The position numbers were made by a program, and so were the translations under genes. A DNA stretch of 64,000 bases from Lachnospiraceae bacterium. Lineage in GTDB: Bacteria > Bacillota > Clostridia > Lachnospirales > Lachnospiraceae. Where the stretch lies: contig JAEERY010000087.1 of the NCBI GenBank assembly GCA_016286035.1, positions 1 to 64,000 on the forward strand. The letters run 5' to 3'. The notes under the pieces were generated by a model that was not told the DNA's origin, ran no database searches, and saw only the letters and a program-made list of their open reading frames with translations. Below are positions 25,219-36,441 of the stretch, in pieces (position 1 is the stretch's first letter; every line of letters starts with the position of its first letter).

Positions 25219-26656
25219 TAGAAGATATAAAACAATATTTGATTTTTCAAACTGCATGTTGATCTACCTGTTGGGCCTGGGTGCATCCCTTGGGATCACA
25301 GCCCTGGTAAGATATGAGAAATTCTCATGGCAGTACACATTGGTTTCTGCGATCATTCTGTTCGCATATACCATGATAAGACTTTTTGTAAATCAGTTGC
25401 CGGTATCTTTCGTGGCACATATAGTAATCGCTGCGATCGCATTTTATATACCGTACGGAGCTTCGATACATAAGTATATGATAGCCGGTTTTGCGATCCT
25501 TCTTATAGTTATCGATATGAACGATTTCTATAAAAAGAAGAATCAGTCATACGGAGTAATTCATGTGGCATCATGCTCGATATTCCTTCTTATCTTTGCA
25601 TATGTTGATTATGCAGCAAACAAGGTAAGAGAAGTTGAAGGCAACATGAAGCTTGGCGTTAAGTATGAACTCTTTGCTACATTTGTATGTCTCATATGTA
25701 TCGCATTCTTTGCTTTCATACTGATCCGTGCATATGTTGCAAATGCCATCAAGCTTGCAGATAACAGCCAGATCGATGAGAACGCGCCTGTTGATTACAT
25801 GTACGGTAATTCAAACAGATTCGTAGGACCGATCATCGCACTTATCATCGCTGCAATGCTTGTTATCCAGTCAAGAACATCCGAGAACATTTTCGCAAAT
25901 ATGTGGATGGGTCTCTTAAAGGGTGTTGCAGGAGTATTCAATCTGTTCTCGTTTGTTCAGTCAAGCCAGACAGAGTTTGATGCAAAGACAAGGATCGCTG
26001 CACAGGGAACCACTCTTTACTATGTAGAGTTTGGTGTGGCACTTATCATAATGATCCTTCTTATAGCAGCTGTTGTAGCTATAATCACAAGGATCTACAA
26101 GAGCCATTGGCATAAAGATATCTCAGCCGATGAGACACTTGAATCTGCAGCCATGGTAGAGAAGAGAGAATGGATCTACCATAAAGAGTCAAAGAAGATG
26201 GATGATACAGCAGTTACCAAGGCTGCTGAGATACCTACCGATATAGCTGAAATTGAAGAGGAAAAGAAGCCTTCCGAAGTAAAAGAAACGGTTGAAGAGA
26301 AGGTAGAAGAAGTAAAGGAAGCTTTAGAGGAAAAGGCTGAAGAAGTAAAGGAAGCTGCAGAAGAGAAAACTGAACCAGTAAAAGAAGCAGTAGAAGAAAA
26401 GACCGAAGTTGCTAAGGATAAGCTTGAGGAAGCTAAGGAAGCTCTTGTTGAGAAAGCTGCCGAAGCAAAAGCTGCTGTGGAAGAGAAGGCTGAAGCTGCC
26501 AAGGAAGAAGTAAAGGTTCAGGCAGAAGATGCAGCAAAAGAAGCGGCCGGTGAGGTAAAGGAAGCTGCAGAAGAGAAAGCTGAAGCTGTAAAGAAAACAG
26601 CAGAGGCATCAAAGAATCATGCAAAACAGCAGTCTTCAGGCAATAAGAAGAAATAA
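25211..26656 (+). CDS. Polytopic membrane protein with long Lys/Glu/Ala helical tail
   Basis: The 481-residue protein has about seven hydrophobic segments in residues 10-310 and then a cytoplasmic or surface tail from about 330 to the end made of 11-residue-like repeats such as EEKVEEVKEALEEKAEEVKE. This pattern is typical of amphipathic apolipoprotein/LEA-type helices. It occupies the place normally held by the transglutaminase-domain membrane protein that follows DUF58 genes. The membrane part may correspond to that protein's N-terminal region, but the transglutaminase domain is missing. The tail DNA is repetitive and produces spurious minus-strand frames. Function unknown; a membrane-scaffold or lipid-associating role for the tail is inference. 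Confidence 0.75.
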   Translation: MISRRYKTIFDFSNCMLIYLLGLGASLGITALVRYEKFSWQYTLVSAIILFAYTMIRLFVNQLPVSFVAHIVIAAIAFYIPYGASIHKYMIAGFAILLIVIDMNDFYKKKNQSYGVIHVASCSIFLLIFAYVDYAANKVREVEGNMKLGVKYELFATFVCLICIAFFAFILIRAYVANAIKLADNSQIDENAPVDYMYGNSNRFVGPIIALIIAAMLVIQSRTSENIFANMWMGLLKGVAGVFNLFSFVQSSQTEFDAKTRIAAQGTTLYYVEFGVALIIMILLIAAVVAIITRIYKSHWHKDISADETLESAAMVEKREWIYHKESKKMDDTAVTKAAEIPTDIAEIEEEKKPSEVKETVEEKVEEVKEALEEKAEEVKEAAEEKTEPVKEAVEEKTEVAKDKLEEAKEALVEKAAEAKAAVEEKAEAAKEEVKVQAEDAAKEAAGEVKEAAEEKAEAVKKTAEASKNHAKQQSSGNKKK

Positions 26657-26671
26657 GTACTTTGATTTGTT

Positions 26672-26702
26672 AAAAAGGTGGGCTGAGCGCTCACCTTTTT
26701 TA
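26672..26702 (+). terminator. Rho-independent terminator of the DUF58 operon
   Basis: AAAAAGGTGGGC at 26672-26683 pairs with GCTCACCTTTTT at 26689-26700, one G-U pair, five-base loop. The A/T flanks make it potentially bidirectional. Confidence 0.9.
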
Positions 26703-26730
26703 ATAATAAGATAAAGGGGATGTTGATCCT

Positions 26731-27657
26731 ATGACAAAATACGAAAAGCATGGAGCATTACATGTAAACAGCAAGGGAAAACTTGTTGATCACAATAATG
26801 AAACGGTTGTGCTTCATGGACTGTCAACTCACGGGCTTTCATGGTATCCGCAATACATCAACAGAGACTTCTTTGAGTTTATGAGCGATAAGTGGAAGGT
26901 TGATGTTATCAGACTTGCGATGTATACGGCTGAACTGGACGGATACTGCACCGGTGATGAAAAGAATAAGGAGACGCTTTTAGAGATCGTAGACAAGGGC
27001 GTTAAGTATGCTACCGAGATCGGTCTTTATGTGATCATAGACTGGCATATTCTTATGGATTCAAACCCGCTTATGCACAAGGATGAAGCGGTTGAGTTTT
27101 TTGAGACAGTGGCAGAAAAGTATCATGCATACGGAAATGTGTTCTATGAGATATGCAACGAGCCGAATGTGGACTGCACCTGGGCTGATATAAAAGCATA
27201 CGCTGACGAAGTCATACCCGCTATAAGGAAGCATGATGAGTATGCTGTGATCCTTTGCGGAACACCCACATGGTCGCAGGATGTGGATGAGGCTGAAAAC
27301 GACCCCATAACCATTGATAAGAACCTTATGTATGTATTGCATTTCTATGCCGATACACACAGGGATAAATTGAGAAATAAGTTTACGGAAGCTGCTGACA
27401 AAGGACTGCCCCTTTTCATAACGGAATTTGGCTGCTGTGATGCAAACGGAGATCTTAGCAATAACTTTGAACAGGCAGATATGTGGATAAAGCTCGCCGA
27501 TGAGTATGATGTGAGTTATGTGATGTGGAACATATCAAACAGAGACGAGACAAGCGCAAGCTTTGTTCCCGAGTGCGATAAGGTCACCGATTTTGAAGAT
27601 GAAGATCTTCGTGAAGCATGCAAGTGGTTCGTAAATGTGCTCAAAGAGCATGCTTAA
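26731..27657 (+). CDS. Glycoside hydrolase family 5 (endoglucanase-like), no signal peptide
   Basis: This 308-residue protein is a full TIM-barrel GH5 catalytic domain, close to subfamily 2. The acid/base Glu144 is in FYEICNEPN and the nucleophile Glu232 is in LFITEFGCC; HGLSTHGLSWYP, DVIRLAMYT and VIIDWHI are typical substrate-cleft segments. Families like this cut beta-1,4-glucans. Unlike secreted cellulases, it begins directly with MTKYEKHGALHV and has no signal peptide, linker or binding module, so it should be cytoplasmic and act on imported cello-oligosaccharides or a similar substrate. The ribosome site AAAGGGGA precedes the ATG. A small unknown gene follows. Confidence 0.9.
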   Translation: MTKYEKHGALHVNSKGKLVDHNNETVVLHGLSTHGLSWYPQYINRDFFEFMSDKWKVDVIRLAMYTAELDGYCTGDEKNKETLLEIVDKGVKYATEIGLYVIIDWHILMDSNPLMHKDEAVEFFETVAEKYHAYGNVFYEICNEPNVDCTWADIKAYADEVIPAIRKHDEYAVILCGTPTWSQDVDEAENDPITIDKNLMYVLHFYADTHRDKLRNKFTEAADKGLPLFITEFGCCDANGDLSNNFEQADMWIKLADEYDVSYVMWNISNRDETSASFVPECDKVTDFEDEDLREACKWFVNVLKEHA

Positions 27658-27684
27658 GACTATTCATTAGGGATTGTGATTAAG

Positions 27685-27972
27685 ATGGAATATATATTAA
27701 AGTCAACGATAGCTCTTGAATTCATTAAGAAATCTCCGGTGACGGGAAGCTATAAGGGCATGCGTTACCGCCTTATGAAGGACTCAGATGAGATAGAGGT
27801 ATGCATATGGCCCGAGCCGTATAACTTTATAAAAACTGCGGATGAATTAAAGCAGTACAATAGATTTCCTCTTTCCGCAGAAGGAAAGGATGCGGCTGTC
27901 GACTGGCTTAACGAGCAGGTGGATGTGCAAAGGCCGCTATGGGATACGGCATTAAGTACATCCTGGGTATAA
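27685..27972 (+). CDS. Small conserved-looking protein of unknown function
   Basis: The 95-residue product is predicted soluble, with an alternating beta/alpha character (MRYRLMKDSDEIEVCIWPEP, then helices). I do not recognise the family. A GTG at 27676 is in the same frame; neither start has an ideal ribosome site. The gene lies 27 bases after the GH5 gene and before a terminator shared with the convergent activase gene, so it is probably cotranscribed with GH5. Confidence 0.6.
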   Translation: MEYILKSTIALEFIKKSPVTGSYKGMRYRLMKDSDEIEVCIWPEPYNFIKTADELKQYNRFPLSAEGKDAAVDWLNEQVDVQRPLWDTALSTSWV

Positions 27973-27993
27973 AAAATATATGAAGAAAAAGAC

Positions 27994-28018
27994 AAGCACC
28001 CCTGTGAGGTGCTTATTC
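27994..28018. terminator. Bidirectional terminator between the small gene and the activase
   Basis: AAGCACC at 27994-28000 pairs with GGTGCTT at 28008-28014. T-rich sequence follows on the plus strand (ATTCTTTT), and AAAAAGA precedes it, giving a T-tract on the minus strand. Confidence 0.75.
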
Positions 28019-28020
28019 TT

Positions 28021-31000
28021 TTATGCCTGCATCTTTTTGACAGCTGCTGATAGCATAAGCTTGATGCGGTTTAACTGGTTTACTTCGCTGGCTCCCGGAT
28101 CGTAGTCGATAGCAACGATGTTGGCTTCGGGATGAGTACGTCTTAGCTCTTTTATAACGCCCTTTCCCACGATATGGTTGGGCAGACATCCAAACGGCTG
28201 CGTACATACGATATTGGGTGCCCCGGAGTGAATAAGCTCAACCATCTCACCTACCAAAAACCATCCTTCACCTGTCTGGTTGCCGATAGAAACATAGTCC
28301 TCTGCATACTTGATAAGTGTTGATATGGGAGGTGCCGGATCAAAGTGCTTGCTCTTTGCATAAGCCTTGTTAACAGGCTTTGTCAAAAGCTCTATAAAGT
28401 TTATTCCAAGCTGTGATATTAAAGCGCTCTTCTTGCTTGTAAAGAAGTGCTCATTCTTATATACCTGATCATGGAAGCAGTAGAGCATGAATCCAATAAG
28501 CTCGGGAACAACAGCTTCGGCTCCTTCGGCTTCCAGAAGCTCTACAAGGCGGTTGTTGCCGGCAGGAGAGTATTTAACGAGTATCTCTCCGACAATTCCT
28601 ACACGGGGCTTCTTTAATTCCTCGTTGATCGGGATCTCATCAAACTCTTTTATGATCTGTTTCATCATCTTATACATCTTTGTGATGCTGATATGCTTTC
28701 CAGAAACAAAATCAATACATTCCTTGACCCATTTTTCGTGAAGCCTGTCAACACTTCCGGGTTCGAGCTCATAAGGACGCATACGGTATACGACCTTCTG
28801 GAAGATATCTCCGAATACGGCACTTACGGCTGCTTTGGTAAGGAATTTTGCGTTTATCTTAAAGCCCGGGTTTGATTCGATTCCACCGAGGTTTAAGGAT
28901 ATAACGGGGATATATTCAAGATTTGCTTTTCTCAGAGCCCTTCTGATAAATCCTATATAGTTTGTTGCCCTGCATCCGCCGCCGGTCTGAGTTATGACAA
29001 GAGCTGTCTTTTTAAGATCATATTTGCCGGAGAACAGTGCCTCCATTAGCTGACCCACAACAAGAAGCGAGGGATAGCATGCATCGTTATTTACATATTT
29101 AAGTCCCATATCGATGGAAGCACGGCTGTTTGTATCAAGTACGACCAAGTTGTAGCCGCAGCTTGCCATGGCAGGTCCCATGATATCAAAGTGTATCGGA
29201 GACATCTGAGGAACGATTATAGTATAACCGTCTTTTCTCATCTCTTCGGTAAACTTTACTTTTTCTATTGAACTGGGACGAACAGTTCTTTGCTTGTTTA
29301 AGCGTTTTCTTACATCGAGAGCTGATATGAGAGAACGTATCCTTATCCTTGCGGCACCTAAGTTATTTACTTCATCGATCTTAAGACAGGTATAGATCTT
29401 ATCCGCATTTGAAAGTATGTCATTAACCTGATCTGTCGTAACCGCATCCAGTCCGCAGCCGAAAGAGTTAAGCTGTACGAGATCGATATTGTCGGTCGTA
29501 CGCACAAAACTTGCAGCAGCATAAAGACGTGAATGATACATCCACTGGTCGGATACTATAAGCGGTCTTTCGGGATTTCCCATATGAGATACGCTGTCTT
29601 CTGTAAGGACTGCGATATCATAGGATGTTATCATCTCGGGGATACCGTGATTTATCTCGGGATCAAGGTGATAAGGTCTTCCTGCAAGGACTATGCCGCG
29701 CATGCCTGTCTCATTTAACTGTTTAACGACTTCCTCACCCTTTTTCTGTATATCCTGATGAGCTTTGTCGAGTTCCTTCCAAGCATCGAATACGGCATTT
29801 GTGACATCAAGAGCCGGAAGTTCGGGGAATTCTTTTACCAGAGCCTTGGCAACGACATCGGCGCTTATAAACGAAAGGAAAGGATTTTTAAACTTAACCT
29901 CGCCGCGTCCTATCTCTTCGACATTGTTTTTTATGTTTTCCGAGTAGGATGTGACTATGGGACAGTTATAGTGGTTGTTTGCATCCTTAAACTCATTTCT
30001 CTCATAGAAGAGAGCGGGGTAGAAGATAAAATCAACCTTCTGGTTTATGAGCCACATGATATGACCGTGAGCCAGTTTTGCCGGATAACACTCGGATTCC
30101 GACGGTATGGATTCAATGCCCAGCTCGTATATTTTACGGTTGGATATCGGCGAGAGAACAACCCTGTAGCCGAGGTCCGTAAAGAAGGTATACCAGAAAG
30201 GATAGTTCTCATACATGTTTAATACTCTTGGTATACCGACTGTTCCTCTTGTTGCCTTTTCGGCACTTAAAGGCTCGTAATCAAAGAATCTGTTGAGCTT
30301 ATACTCAAACAGATTGGGTATGTTGTTCTTGTTTCTTTCTTTTCCGAGACCGCGCTCGCAACGGTTTCCGGAGATGTAATGACGTCCTCCCGGGAAACGG
30401 TTTATGGTAAGACGGCAGTTGTTTGTACAGCCTTTGCACTTTGACATGCTTGTCTCAAAGGTAAACGCTTCAACAGCCTTCTGGTCGAGCATTGTTGTGC
30501 GATATCCTTCTTCGAAACGCTCTCTTGATATAAGAGCAGCACCAAACGCACCCATGATACCTGCGATATCGGGTCTTATTGCTTCACAGCCTGCTGTCTT
30601 TTCAAAGCTTCTCAAAACAGCATTGTTATAAAAGGTACCGCCCTGTACGACTATGTTCTTTCCAAGTTCCGAAGCATCGGATACCTTTATGACCTTAAAC
30701 AGGGCATTCTTTATTACTGAGTAAGCGAGACCTGCGGAGATATCGGCAACGGAAGCACCTTCCTTCTGGGCCTGCTTTACTTTTGAGTTCATAAATACAG
30801 TACAGCGTGTTCCAAGATCTATCGGATGAGGAGCAAATAAAGCCTCACTTGCAAAATCCTGAACACTGTAATTAAGTGATTCGGCGAAATTTTCTATAAA
30901 GGAACCGCAGCCCGAAGAACATGCTTCGTTAAGCTGGACACTGTCTACGGTCTGGTTCTTTATCTTGATGCATTTCATATCCTGACCGCCTATGTCAAGG

Positions 31001-32247
31001 ATACAGTCGACATCGGGCTTGAAGAATGCAGCCGCATAGTAGTGGGCGACAGTCTCAACCTCGCCGTCATCAAGTAAAAATGCTGCCTTCATTAATGCTT
31101 CGCCGTAACCGGTAGAACATGCTCTTACGATATGAGCATCTTTCGGAAGCACTTTGTATATATCGAGTATCGCATCAATGGCAGTCTGCAGCGGATTGCC
31201 GTTGTTATTGTCATAGAAAGAGTAGAGCAGATCTCCGGATTCACTTACTACAGCTATCTTGGTCGTTGTAGAACCGGCATCTATACCCATAAAGCAGTTG
31301 CCCTTGTAGGTGGAAAGATCAGCTTTTTTAACCTGAGCCTTTGCATGGCGGGCTTCAAACTCATCATATTCTTGTTTGTTTGCAAAGAGAGGCTCCATAC
31401 GGGCAACCTCAAAGTCCATATGGATACCGCCGCTTAAACGGGTGATCATGTCGCTTAAAAGGCAAGAATTATCTTCCTTTGCATTTAATGCCGAACCAAT
31501 GGCGGCAAAAAGATGAGAATTATCAACATTGATGATGTGCTCATCATCAAGCTTTAAAGTCCTTATAAATGCCGCACGAAGCTCTGAGAGGAAATGGAGC
31601 GGTCCTCCGAGAAATGCAACATGACCTCTTATGGGCTTACCGCAGGCAAGTCCTGATATGGTCTGGTTTACAACAGCCTGGAAGATTGAAGCGCTTAGGT
31701 CCTCTCTGGTCGCACCGTCGTTTATAAGAGGCTGTATATCGGTCTTTGCGAATACACCGCAGCGGGCAGCTATGGTATACAGTGAATTGTAATTTTTTGC
31801 ATATTCATTAAGTCCGGTGGCATCAGTCTGGATAAGAGCAGCCATCTGATCGATAAAGGAACCCGTACCGCCGGCACATATGCCGTTCATACGCTGTTCG
31901 ATGTTGCCGTTTTCGAAATATATGATCTTTGCATCCTCACCGCCAAGCTCGATGGCAACATCGGTCTTGGGTGCAAACTCCTGCAAAGATGTGGATACAG
32001 CGATAACTTCCTGTGTGAAGGGTACTTCAAGGTGATTTGCCAGCGTAAGACCGCCGGAACCTGTGATCATCGGATGGACCGAAAGATTACCTAAAGAGTC
32101 TGATGCCTTTTTTAAGAGATCTGTCAGTGTCTCCTGGATATTTGCGAAATGTCTCTCATAATCGGAGAACAGGATCTTATGTGTATCGTCAAGAATAGCG
32201 ATCTTGACTGTTGTTGAACCTATATCGATTCCCAGTGTGTACTGCAT
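28021..32247 (-). CDS. Acyl-CoA dehydratase activase (BadF/BadG/BcrA/BcrD type) fused to DUF2229 and dehydratase-like region
   Basis: This 1408-residue protein joins two ASKHA ATPase modules, the first at 1-260 ([28 protein letters not shown]) and the second around 318-585 ([31 protein letters not shown]), to a DUF2229 region ([19 protein letters not shown] with Cys motifs) and a C-terminal half resembling the dehydratase component HgdB/HgdC family. The known members activate 2-hydroxyacyl-CoA dehydratases by ATP-driven electron transfer from a [4Fe-4S] cluster. Very long versions are common in Clostridia and their substrate is not known. No dehydratase or ferredoxin gene is adjacent. The start at 32247 has GAAAGGAT upstream. 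It is monocistronic and convergent with the GH5 pair. Confidence 0.85.
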   Translation of the reverse strand: MQYTLGIDIGSTTVKIAILDDTHKILFSDYERHFANIQETLTDLLKKASDSLGNLSVHPMITGSGGLTLANHLEVPFTQEVIAVSTSLQEFAPKTDVAIELGGEDAKIIYFENGNIEQRMNGICAGGTGSFIDQMAALIQTDATGLNEYAKNYNSLYTIAARCGVFAKTDIQPLINDGATREDLSASIFQAVVNQTISGLACGKPIRGHVAFLGGPLHFLSELRAAFIRTLKLDDEHIINVDNSHLFAAIGSALNAKEDNSCLLSDMITRLSGGIHMDFEVARMEPLFANKQEYDEFEARHAKAQVKKADLSTYKGNCFMGIDAGSTTTKIAVVSESGDLLYSFYDNNNGNPLQTAIDAILDIYKVLPKDAHIVRACSTGYGEALMKAAFLLDDGEVETVAHYYAAAFFKPDVDCILDIGGQDMKCIKIKNQTVDSVQLNEACSSGCGSFIENFAESLNYSVQDFASEALFAPHPIDLGTRCTVFMNSKVKQAQKEGASVADISAGLAYSVIKNALFKVIKVSDASELGKNIVVQGGTFYNNAVLRSFEKTAGCEAIRPDIAGIMGAFGAALISRERFEEGYRTTMLDQKAVEAFTFETSMSKCKGCTNNCRLTINRFPGGRHYISGNRCERGLGKERNKNNIPNLFEYKLNRFFDYEPLSAEKATRGTVGIPRVLNMYENYPFWYTFFTDLGYRVVLSPISNRKIYELGIESIPSESECYPAKLAHGHIMWLINQKVDFIFYPALFYERNEFKDANNHYNCPIVTSYSENIKNNVEEIGRGEVKFKNPFLSFISADVVAKALVKEFPELPALDVTNAVFDAWKELDKAHQDIQKKGEEVVKQLNETGMRGIVLAGRPYHLDPEINHGIPEMITSYDIAVLTEDSVSHMGNPERPLIVSDQWMYHSRLYAAASFVRTTDNIDLVQLNSFGCGLDAVTTDQVNDILSNADKIYTCLKIDEVNNLGAARIRIRSLISALDVRKRLNKQRTVRPSSIEKVKFTEEMRKDGYTIIVPQMSPIHFDIMGPAMASCGYNLVVLDTNSRASIDMGLKYVNNDACYPSLLVVGQLMEALFSGKYDLKKTALVITQTGGGCRATNYIGFIRRALRKANLEYIPVISLNLGGIESNPGFKINAKFLTKAAVSAVFGDIFQKVVYRMRPYELEPGSVDRLHEKWVKECIDFVSGKHISITKMYKMMKQIIKEFDEIPINEELKKPRVGIVGEILVKYSPAGNNRLVELLEAEGAEAVVPELIGFMLYCFHDQVYKNEHFFTSKKSALISQLGINFIELLTKPVNKAYAKSKHFDPAPPISTLIKYAEDYVSIGNQTGEGWFLVGEMVELIHSGAPNIVCTQPFGCLPNHIVGKGVIKELRRTHPEANIVAIDYDPGASEVNQLNRIKLMLSAAVKKMQA

Positions 32248-32467
32248 GATAAATCCTTTCGGGAAAACTTCTTCTTATTTATTATGTATGAGCATTCAAT
32301 CCAAACCATTATACATAGATTGAGCAATGCTTTCAACCTCAAAAGAGGCTAACTCAAAATGTTAATAAAATTTTTATATTTTCTGAAAAAGGAAAAAACA
32401 CAGAAGCGCTGAATATAGTTATTGTAGGGTTCTATTTGATCATTGTTTGAATATTTGAGGAAATATT

Positions 32468-33472
32468 ATGACGATAAGAGAAGAACTTGAAAACAGAGAA
32501 AAGATAACACTCAGTCCTTATGCGACATTAAGCGTTAATACAAAGGGCAGACAGCGTGAAGAAGAACAGTGTGATATAAGACCGGTCTTTCAGAGAGACC
32601 GTGACAGGATACTTCACAGCAAGTCATTCAGGAGACTTAAGGATAAGACACAGGTCTTTTTGTCACCTGAGGGAGATCATTACAGGACCAGACTGACTCA
32701 TACACTTGAAGTCAGCCAGAATGCCAGAACGATAGCAAAGGCTCTAAAGCTAAACGAAGATCTGGTCGAAGCCATAGCACTCGGTCATGACCTTGGCCAT
32801 ACACCTTTCGGACATGCCGGTGAGAGAGCATTAAATGAGATATGTCCGCTTGGCTTTGAGCATCATCTCCAGAGTTTAAGAACAGTCGATGTTTTGGAAA
32901 AAGACGGACAGGGACTTAACCTTACCTGGGAAGTGCGTGACGGGATACTTAATCATCAGACAAGCGGAAGTCCCGGAACACTTGAAGGAAAGATTGTAAG
33001 ACTGTCGGATAAGATAGCATATATACACCACGATATGGATGATGCGATAAGAGCGGGTATCCTTACCGAAGCCGATGTGCCGAAGAGCATAAGGGAAGTC
33101 ATCGGATACACGACAGGTGAGAGGCTCGATCATTTCATCCATGATATCGTGACCACAAGCTTTGAAAAAGATGACATACTCCAGTCTGAGCCCGTGGCTG
33201 AGGCAATGAAGCAGTTAAGGGAGTTTATGTTTGAGAATGTATATAAGAATCCGGAGGCCAAATCCGAGGAAGGAAAGGCTGAGAGACTGATGGAGACGCT
33301 ATATACATACTATATGAATCATATAGATCTACTCCCGTCCGATCTGCTTTCTCTTTTAAACAAGGGAGAGGCCAAGGAGCGTATAGTATGTGATTTCGTC
33401 GGCGCGATGAGCGACAGATATGCCATCGCAAAGTATGATGAGCTTTTTATTCCGAAATCATGGCATATTTGA
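32468..33472 (+). CDS. dgt: Deoxyguanosinetriphosphate triphosphohydrolase-like protein
   Basis: This 334-residue HD-domain protein belongs to the dGTPase family, which releases triphosphate from dNTPs. It shows SFRRLKDKTQVF, the His of TRLTHTLEVSQ, the HD pair in ALGHDLGHTPFGHAGE and the late Asp in RLSDKIAYIHHD. Length fits the short dNTPase type common in Firmicutes. Placement just before dnaG and rpoD is a recurrent clostridial order. AGGAA precedes the ATG by eight bases. Confidence 0.9.
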   Translation: MTIREELENREKITLSPYATLSVNTKGRQREEEQCDIRPVFQRDRDRILHSKSFRRLKDKTQVFLSPEGDHYRTRLTHTLEVSQNARTIAKALKLNEDLVEAIALGHDLGHTPFGHAGERALNEICPLGFEHHLQSLRTVDVLEKDGQGLNLTWEVRDGILNHQTSGSPGTLEGKIVRLSDKIAYIHHDMDDAIRAGILTEADVPKSIREVIGYTTGERLDHFIHDIVTTSFEKDDILQSEPVAEAMKQLREFMFENVYKNPEAKSEEGKAERLMETLYTYYMNHIDLLPSDLLSLLNKGEAKERIVCDFVGAMSDRYAIAKYDELFIPKSWHI

Positions 33473-33496
33473 CCGTAAGCTTAGAGGGAACCTTTA

Positions 33497-35290
33497 ATGT
33501 TTTACCCGGAAGAGATAATAGAAGAAGTCAGAAGTAAAAACGATATAGTTGATGTCATAGGCGGATATGTCAGGCTTCAGAAAAAGGGTGCGAATCATGT
33601 GGGACTGTGTCCTTTTCATAATGAGAAGACGGGGTCGTTTACCGTATCGGCTTCAAAGCAGATGTTCTACTGCTTCGGATGCGGTGCGGGAGGAAATGTC
33701 ATAACATTCATCATGAAACATGAGAATGCGACATTTTCGGAAGCACTTGAAAAACTCGCTGACAGAGTCGGCGTAAAGCTGCCTGAGTTCGAACAGAGCG
33801 CAGAACAGAAAAAGCAGGCAAGCGAGAAAGCGATCCTTTTGGAGATAAACAAGGAAGCTGCAAAGTATTTCTATTACCAGCTAAGAGGCAAAGCCGGCGA
33901 GCACGGTATGGAATACTTTAAGAAAAGACAGCTCTCAGAGGAGACGATAAACGGATTTGGTCTGGGATACTCACTGCCGTATTCGGATGATCTGTCACAG
34001 TATCTTAGGAAAAAAGGCTACAGCGATGAGATGATCGTTAAAGCGGGACTTGCATCCGTAGATGAGAAGAGAGGACTGCATGACAAATTCTGGAACAGAG
34101 TCATCTTTCCGATACAGGATATCAATCACAGAGTCATAGGTTTTGGCGGACGAGTAATGGGTGATGGAGAACCCAAGTACTTAAACAGTCCCGAGACTCC
34201 GGTTTTTGACAAGAGCAGAAATCTGTTCGGACTGAATTTTGCAAGATCGAGCAGAAAGGATCATCTGATACTCTGCGAGGGATATATGGATGTCATATCG
34301 ATGCACCAGGCGGGATTCACCCAGGCGGTCGCATCACTGGGAACGGCTTTTACATCCGGTCAGGCAAATCTTATAAAACGATTTACTGAAAACGTTATCC
34401 TAAGCTATGACAGTGACGGTGCCGGAACAAAAGCGGCGCTAAGAGCCATAGGTATCCTAAGGGAAACAGGCATAACCGCAAAGGTACTTGATCTTAAGCC
34501 CTACAAGGACCCCGATGAGTTTATTAAAAACCTCGGCAATGAGGCTTTTGAGGAGAGGATAGAAAACGCAAAAAACAGCTTCTTTTTTGAGATAGATGTC
34601 CTTGAGAGGGATTTTGATCTTAAGGATCCCGAGGAAAAGACCAAATTCCACAGAGAGATAGCAAAGAAGATATGTGCTTTTTCTGAGGAGGTTGAGCGGA
34701 ATAACTATATCGAGGCTGTCTGTGACAGATATATGATATCGACGGATGCCATGAAGAAGATGGTCATCAGTTATGCGGCAGCCGGAGTTAACGGATACAC
34801 ACCTCAGATCATAAAGTCGGGAGTAAAGAAAGCGGATCCCGATGAGGGCAGGAAGAGAGCACAAAGGTTATTGATAACGTGGATCAGTGAGGAAAAGGAT
34901 CTGCTTCCCAAGATATCAAAGTATATAGATGTCGGGGATTTCACGCAGGACCTGTACAGAAAGATAGCAACAAGACTGTTTGAAGAGATAGAAAATAACA
35001 CAGATCTTGAACCTGCATCACTTATATCGATGTTTGAGGATGAAGAGGAACAGAAAGAAGTCGCGAGCCTCTTTAATACAAGGTTAACGGATCTTACCGG
35101 ACAGCCGCTGGAGATAGATTCCGTAAGAGACAAGGAGAGGGCGCTTTTTGATATCCTCATAAACGTAAAGACAGGCAGTCTGGAATATTATACAAAACAG
35201 CTCGGAAGCGAGCCTGATGCGATAAAAAGAGTCATGGAAGGCAAAAAGCTTCTTGAAGATCTTAAAAAGAATAAAATAAAACTTGGATAG
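33497..35290 (+). CDS. dnaG: DNA primase
   Basis: DnaG makes RNA primers for DNA replication. The CHC2 zinc finger is at the N terminus (C38, H41, C59, C62 in CPFHNEKTGSFTV and FYCFGCGAGG). The RNA polymerase core follows with RVIFPIQDINHRVIGFGGRV, and the TOPRIM segment LILCEGYMDVISMHQAG with NVILSYDSDGAGTKAA supplies the metal-binding acids. The C-terminal helicase-binding region is present. At 597 residues the length is normal. It lies 24 bases after dgt and 11 bases before rpoD: a macromolecular synthesis operon. Confidence 0.97.
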   Translation: MFYPEEIIEEVRSKNDIVDVIGGYVRLQKKGANHVGLCPFHNEKTGSFTVSASKQMFYCFGCGAGGNVITFIMKHENATFSEALEKLADRVGVKLPEFEQSAEQKKQASEKAILLEINKEAAKYFYYQLRGKAGEHGMEYFKKRQLSEETINGFGLGYSLPYSDDLSQYLRKKGYSDEMIVKAGLASVDEKRGLHDKFWNRVIFPIQDINHRVIGFGGRVMGDGEPKYLNSPETPVFDKSRNLFGLNFARSSRKDHLILCEGYMDVISMHQAGFTQAVASLGTAFTSGQANLIKRFTENVILSYDSDGAGTKAALRAIGILRETGITAKVLDLKPYKDPDEFIKNLGNEAFEERIENAKNSFFFEIDVLERDFDLKDPEEKTKFHREIAKKICAFSEEVERNNYIEAVCDRYMISTDAMKKMVISYAAAGVNGYTPQIIKSGVKKADPDEGRKRAQRLLITWISEEKDLLPKISKYIDVGDFTQDLYRKIATRLFEEIENNTDLEPASLISMFEDEEEQKEVASLFNTRLTDLTGQPLEIDSVRDKERALFDILINVKTGSLEYYTKQLGSEPDAIKRVMEGKKLLEDLKKNKIKLG

Positions 35291-35301
35291 GAGATATTTA
35301 A

Positions 35302-36441
35302 ATGGACGAAGCATTACAACCAAAATTTGAAGAGAAGTTGAAAGCACTTCTCGAATCGGCAAAAAAGCGCGAGAATGTAGTCGAATATAATGAGGTTCTC
35401 GATACATTTGCTGAGTTTTCACTGGATGAGGAACAACTTGAAAAGGTATTCGAGACACTCGATAACGCAGGAGTCGATATCATGAAGATCGATCCCATTG
35501 AGGATGAGCTTCAGGTTGATGACATCGATATCATCGATGATGAGGAGATCATCCTTACAGAGGAAGATGAGATCGATATGGAGAATATCGACCTTTCCGT
35601 TCCGGACGGCGTAAGTATCGAAGATCCCGTGCGTATGTATTTAAAGGAGATCGGTAAGGTACCGCTTCTTTCGGCTGAGGAAGAGATCGAGCTTGCACTG
35701 CGTATGGAAGACGGTGACGAGGAAGCAAAGAAAAAGCTTGCGGAAGCAAACTTAAGACTCGTTGTATCGATCGCAAAGAGATATGTCGGAAGAGGAATGC
35801 TTTTCCTTGATCTTATCCAGGAAGGTAACCTTGGTCTTATCAAGGCGGTTGAGAAATTCGATTACCGTAAGGGATTCAAATTCTCCACATATGCGACATG
35901 GTGGATAAGACAGGCTATAACAAGAGCTATAGCTGATCAGGCAAGAACGATACGTATACCTGTTCACATGGTTGAGACGATAAACAAGCTCATCCGTGTT
36001 TCAAGACAGTTGTTGCAGGAGCTGGGTCGTGAACCTACCCCCGAAGAGATAGCGGAAGAGATGAACATGCCGGTTGAGCGTGTAAGAGAGATACTTAAGA
36101 TAAGCCAGGAGCCCGTTTCGCTTGAGACTCCCATCGGTGAAGAGGAAGACAGCCATCTTGGAGATTTCATCCCTGATGACAACATTCCGGTACCCGCAGA
36201 CGCGGCTGCATTCACACTGCTCAAGGAACAGCTGCTTGAAGTACTCGGAACACTTACCGACAGAGAGCAGAAGGTATTGAGATTAAGATTCGGTCTTGAT
36301 GACGGAAGAGCACGTACTCTCGAAGAGGTCGGCAAGGAGTTCAATGTCACGAGAGAAAGAATAAGACAGATCGAGGCAAAGGCTTTAAGAAAGCTTCGTC
36401 ATCCGTCAAGATCAAGAAAGCTTAAGGATTATCTGGATTGA
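35302..36441 (+). CDS. rpoD: Primary sigma factor RpoD (SigA)
   Basis: The 379-residue protein is the housekeeping sigma-70 factor. An acidic region 1.1-like N terminus is followed by [20 protein letters not shown] (1.2), [20 protein letters not shown] and [16 protein letters not shown] (2), [20 protein letters not shown] (3), and the region-4 helix-turn-helix [20 protein letters not shown]. Very few residues lie between regions 1 and 2, as usual in Firmicutes. Its TGA shares an A with the ATG of trmK. RBS GGAGAT precedes the start. Confidence 0.98.
   Translation: MDEALQPKFEEKLKALLESAKKRENVVEYNEVLDTFAEFSLDEEQLEKVFETLDNAGVDIMKIDPIEDELQVDDIDIIDDEEIILTEEDEIDMENIDLSVPDGVSIEDPVRMYLKEIGKVPLLSAEEEIELALRMEDGDEEAKKKLAEANLRLVVSIAKRYVGRGMLFLDLIQEGNLGLIKAVEKFDYRKGFKFSTYATWWIRQAITRAIADQARTIRIPVHMVETINKLIRVSRQLLQELGREPTPEEIAEEMNMPVERVREILKISQEPVSLETPIGEEEDSHLGDFIPDDNIPVPADAAAFTLLKEQLLEVLGTLTDREQKVLRLRFGLDDGRARTLEEVGKEFNVTRERIRQIEAKALRKLRHPSRSRKLKDYLD

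Noticed and set aside
26176..26502. Minus-strand frame opposite the Lys/Glu/Ala tail
   Set aside because: It is a Ser/Ala/Phe-rich shadow of a repeat; the plus-strand protein is clearly real.
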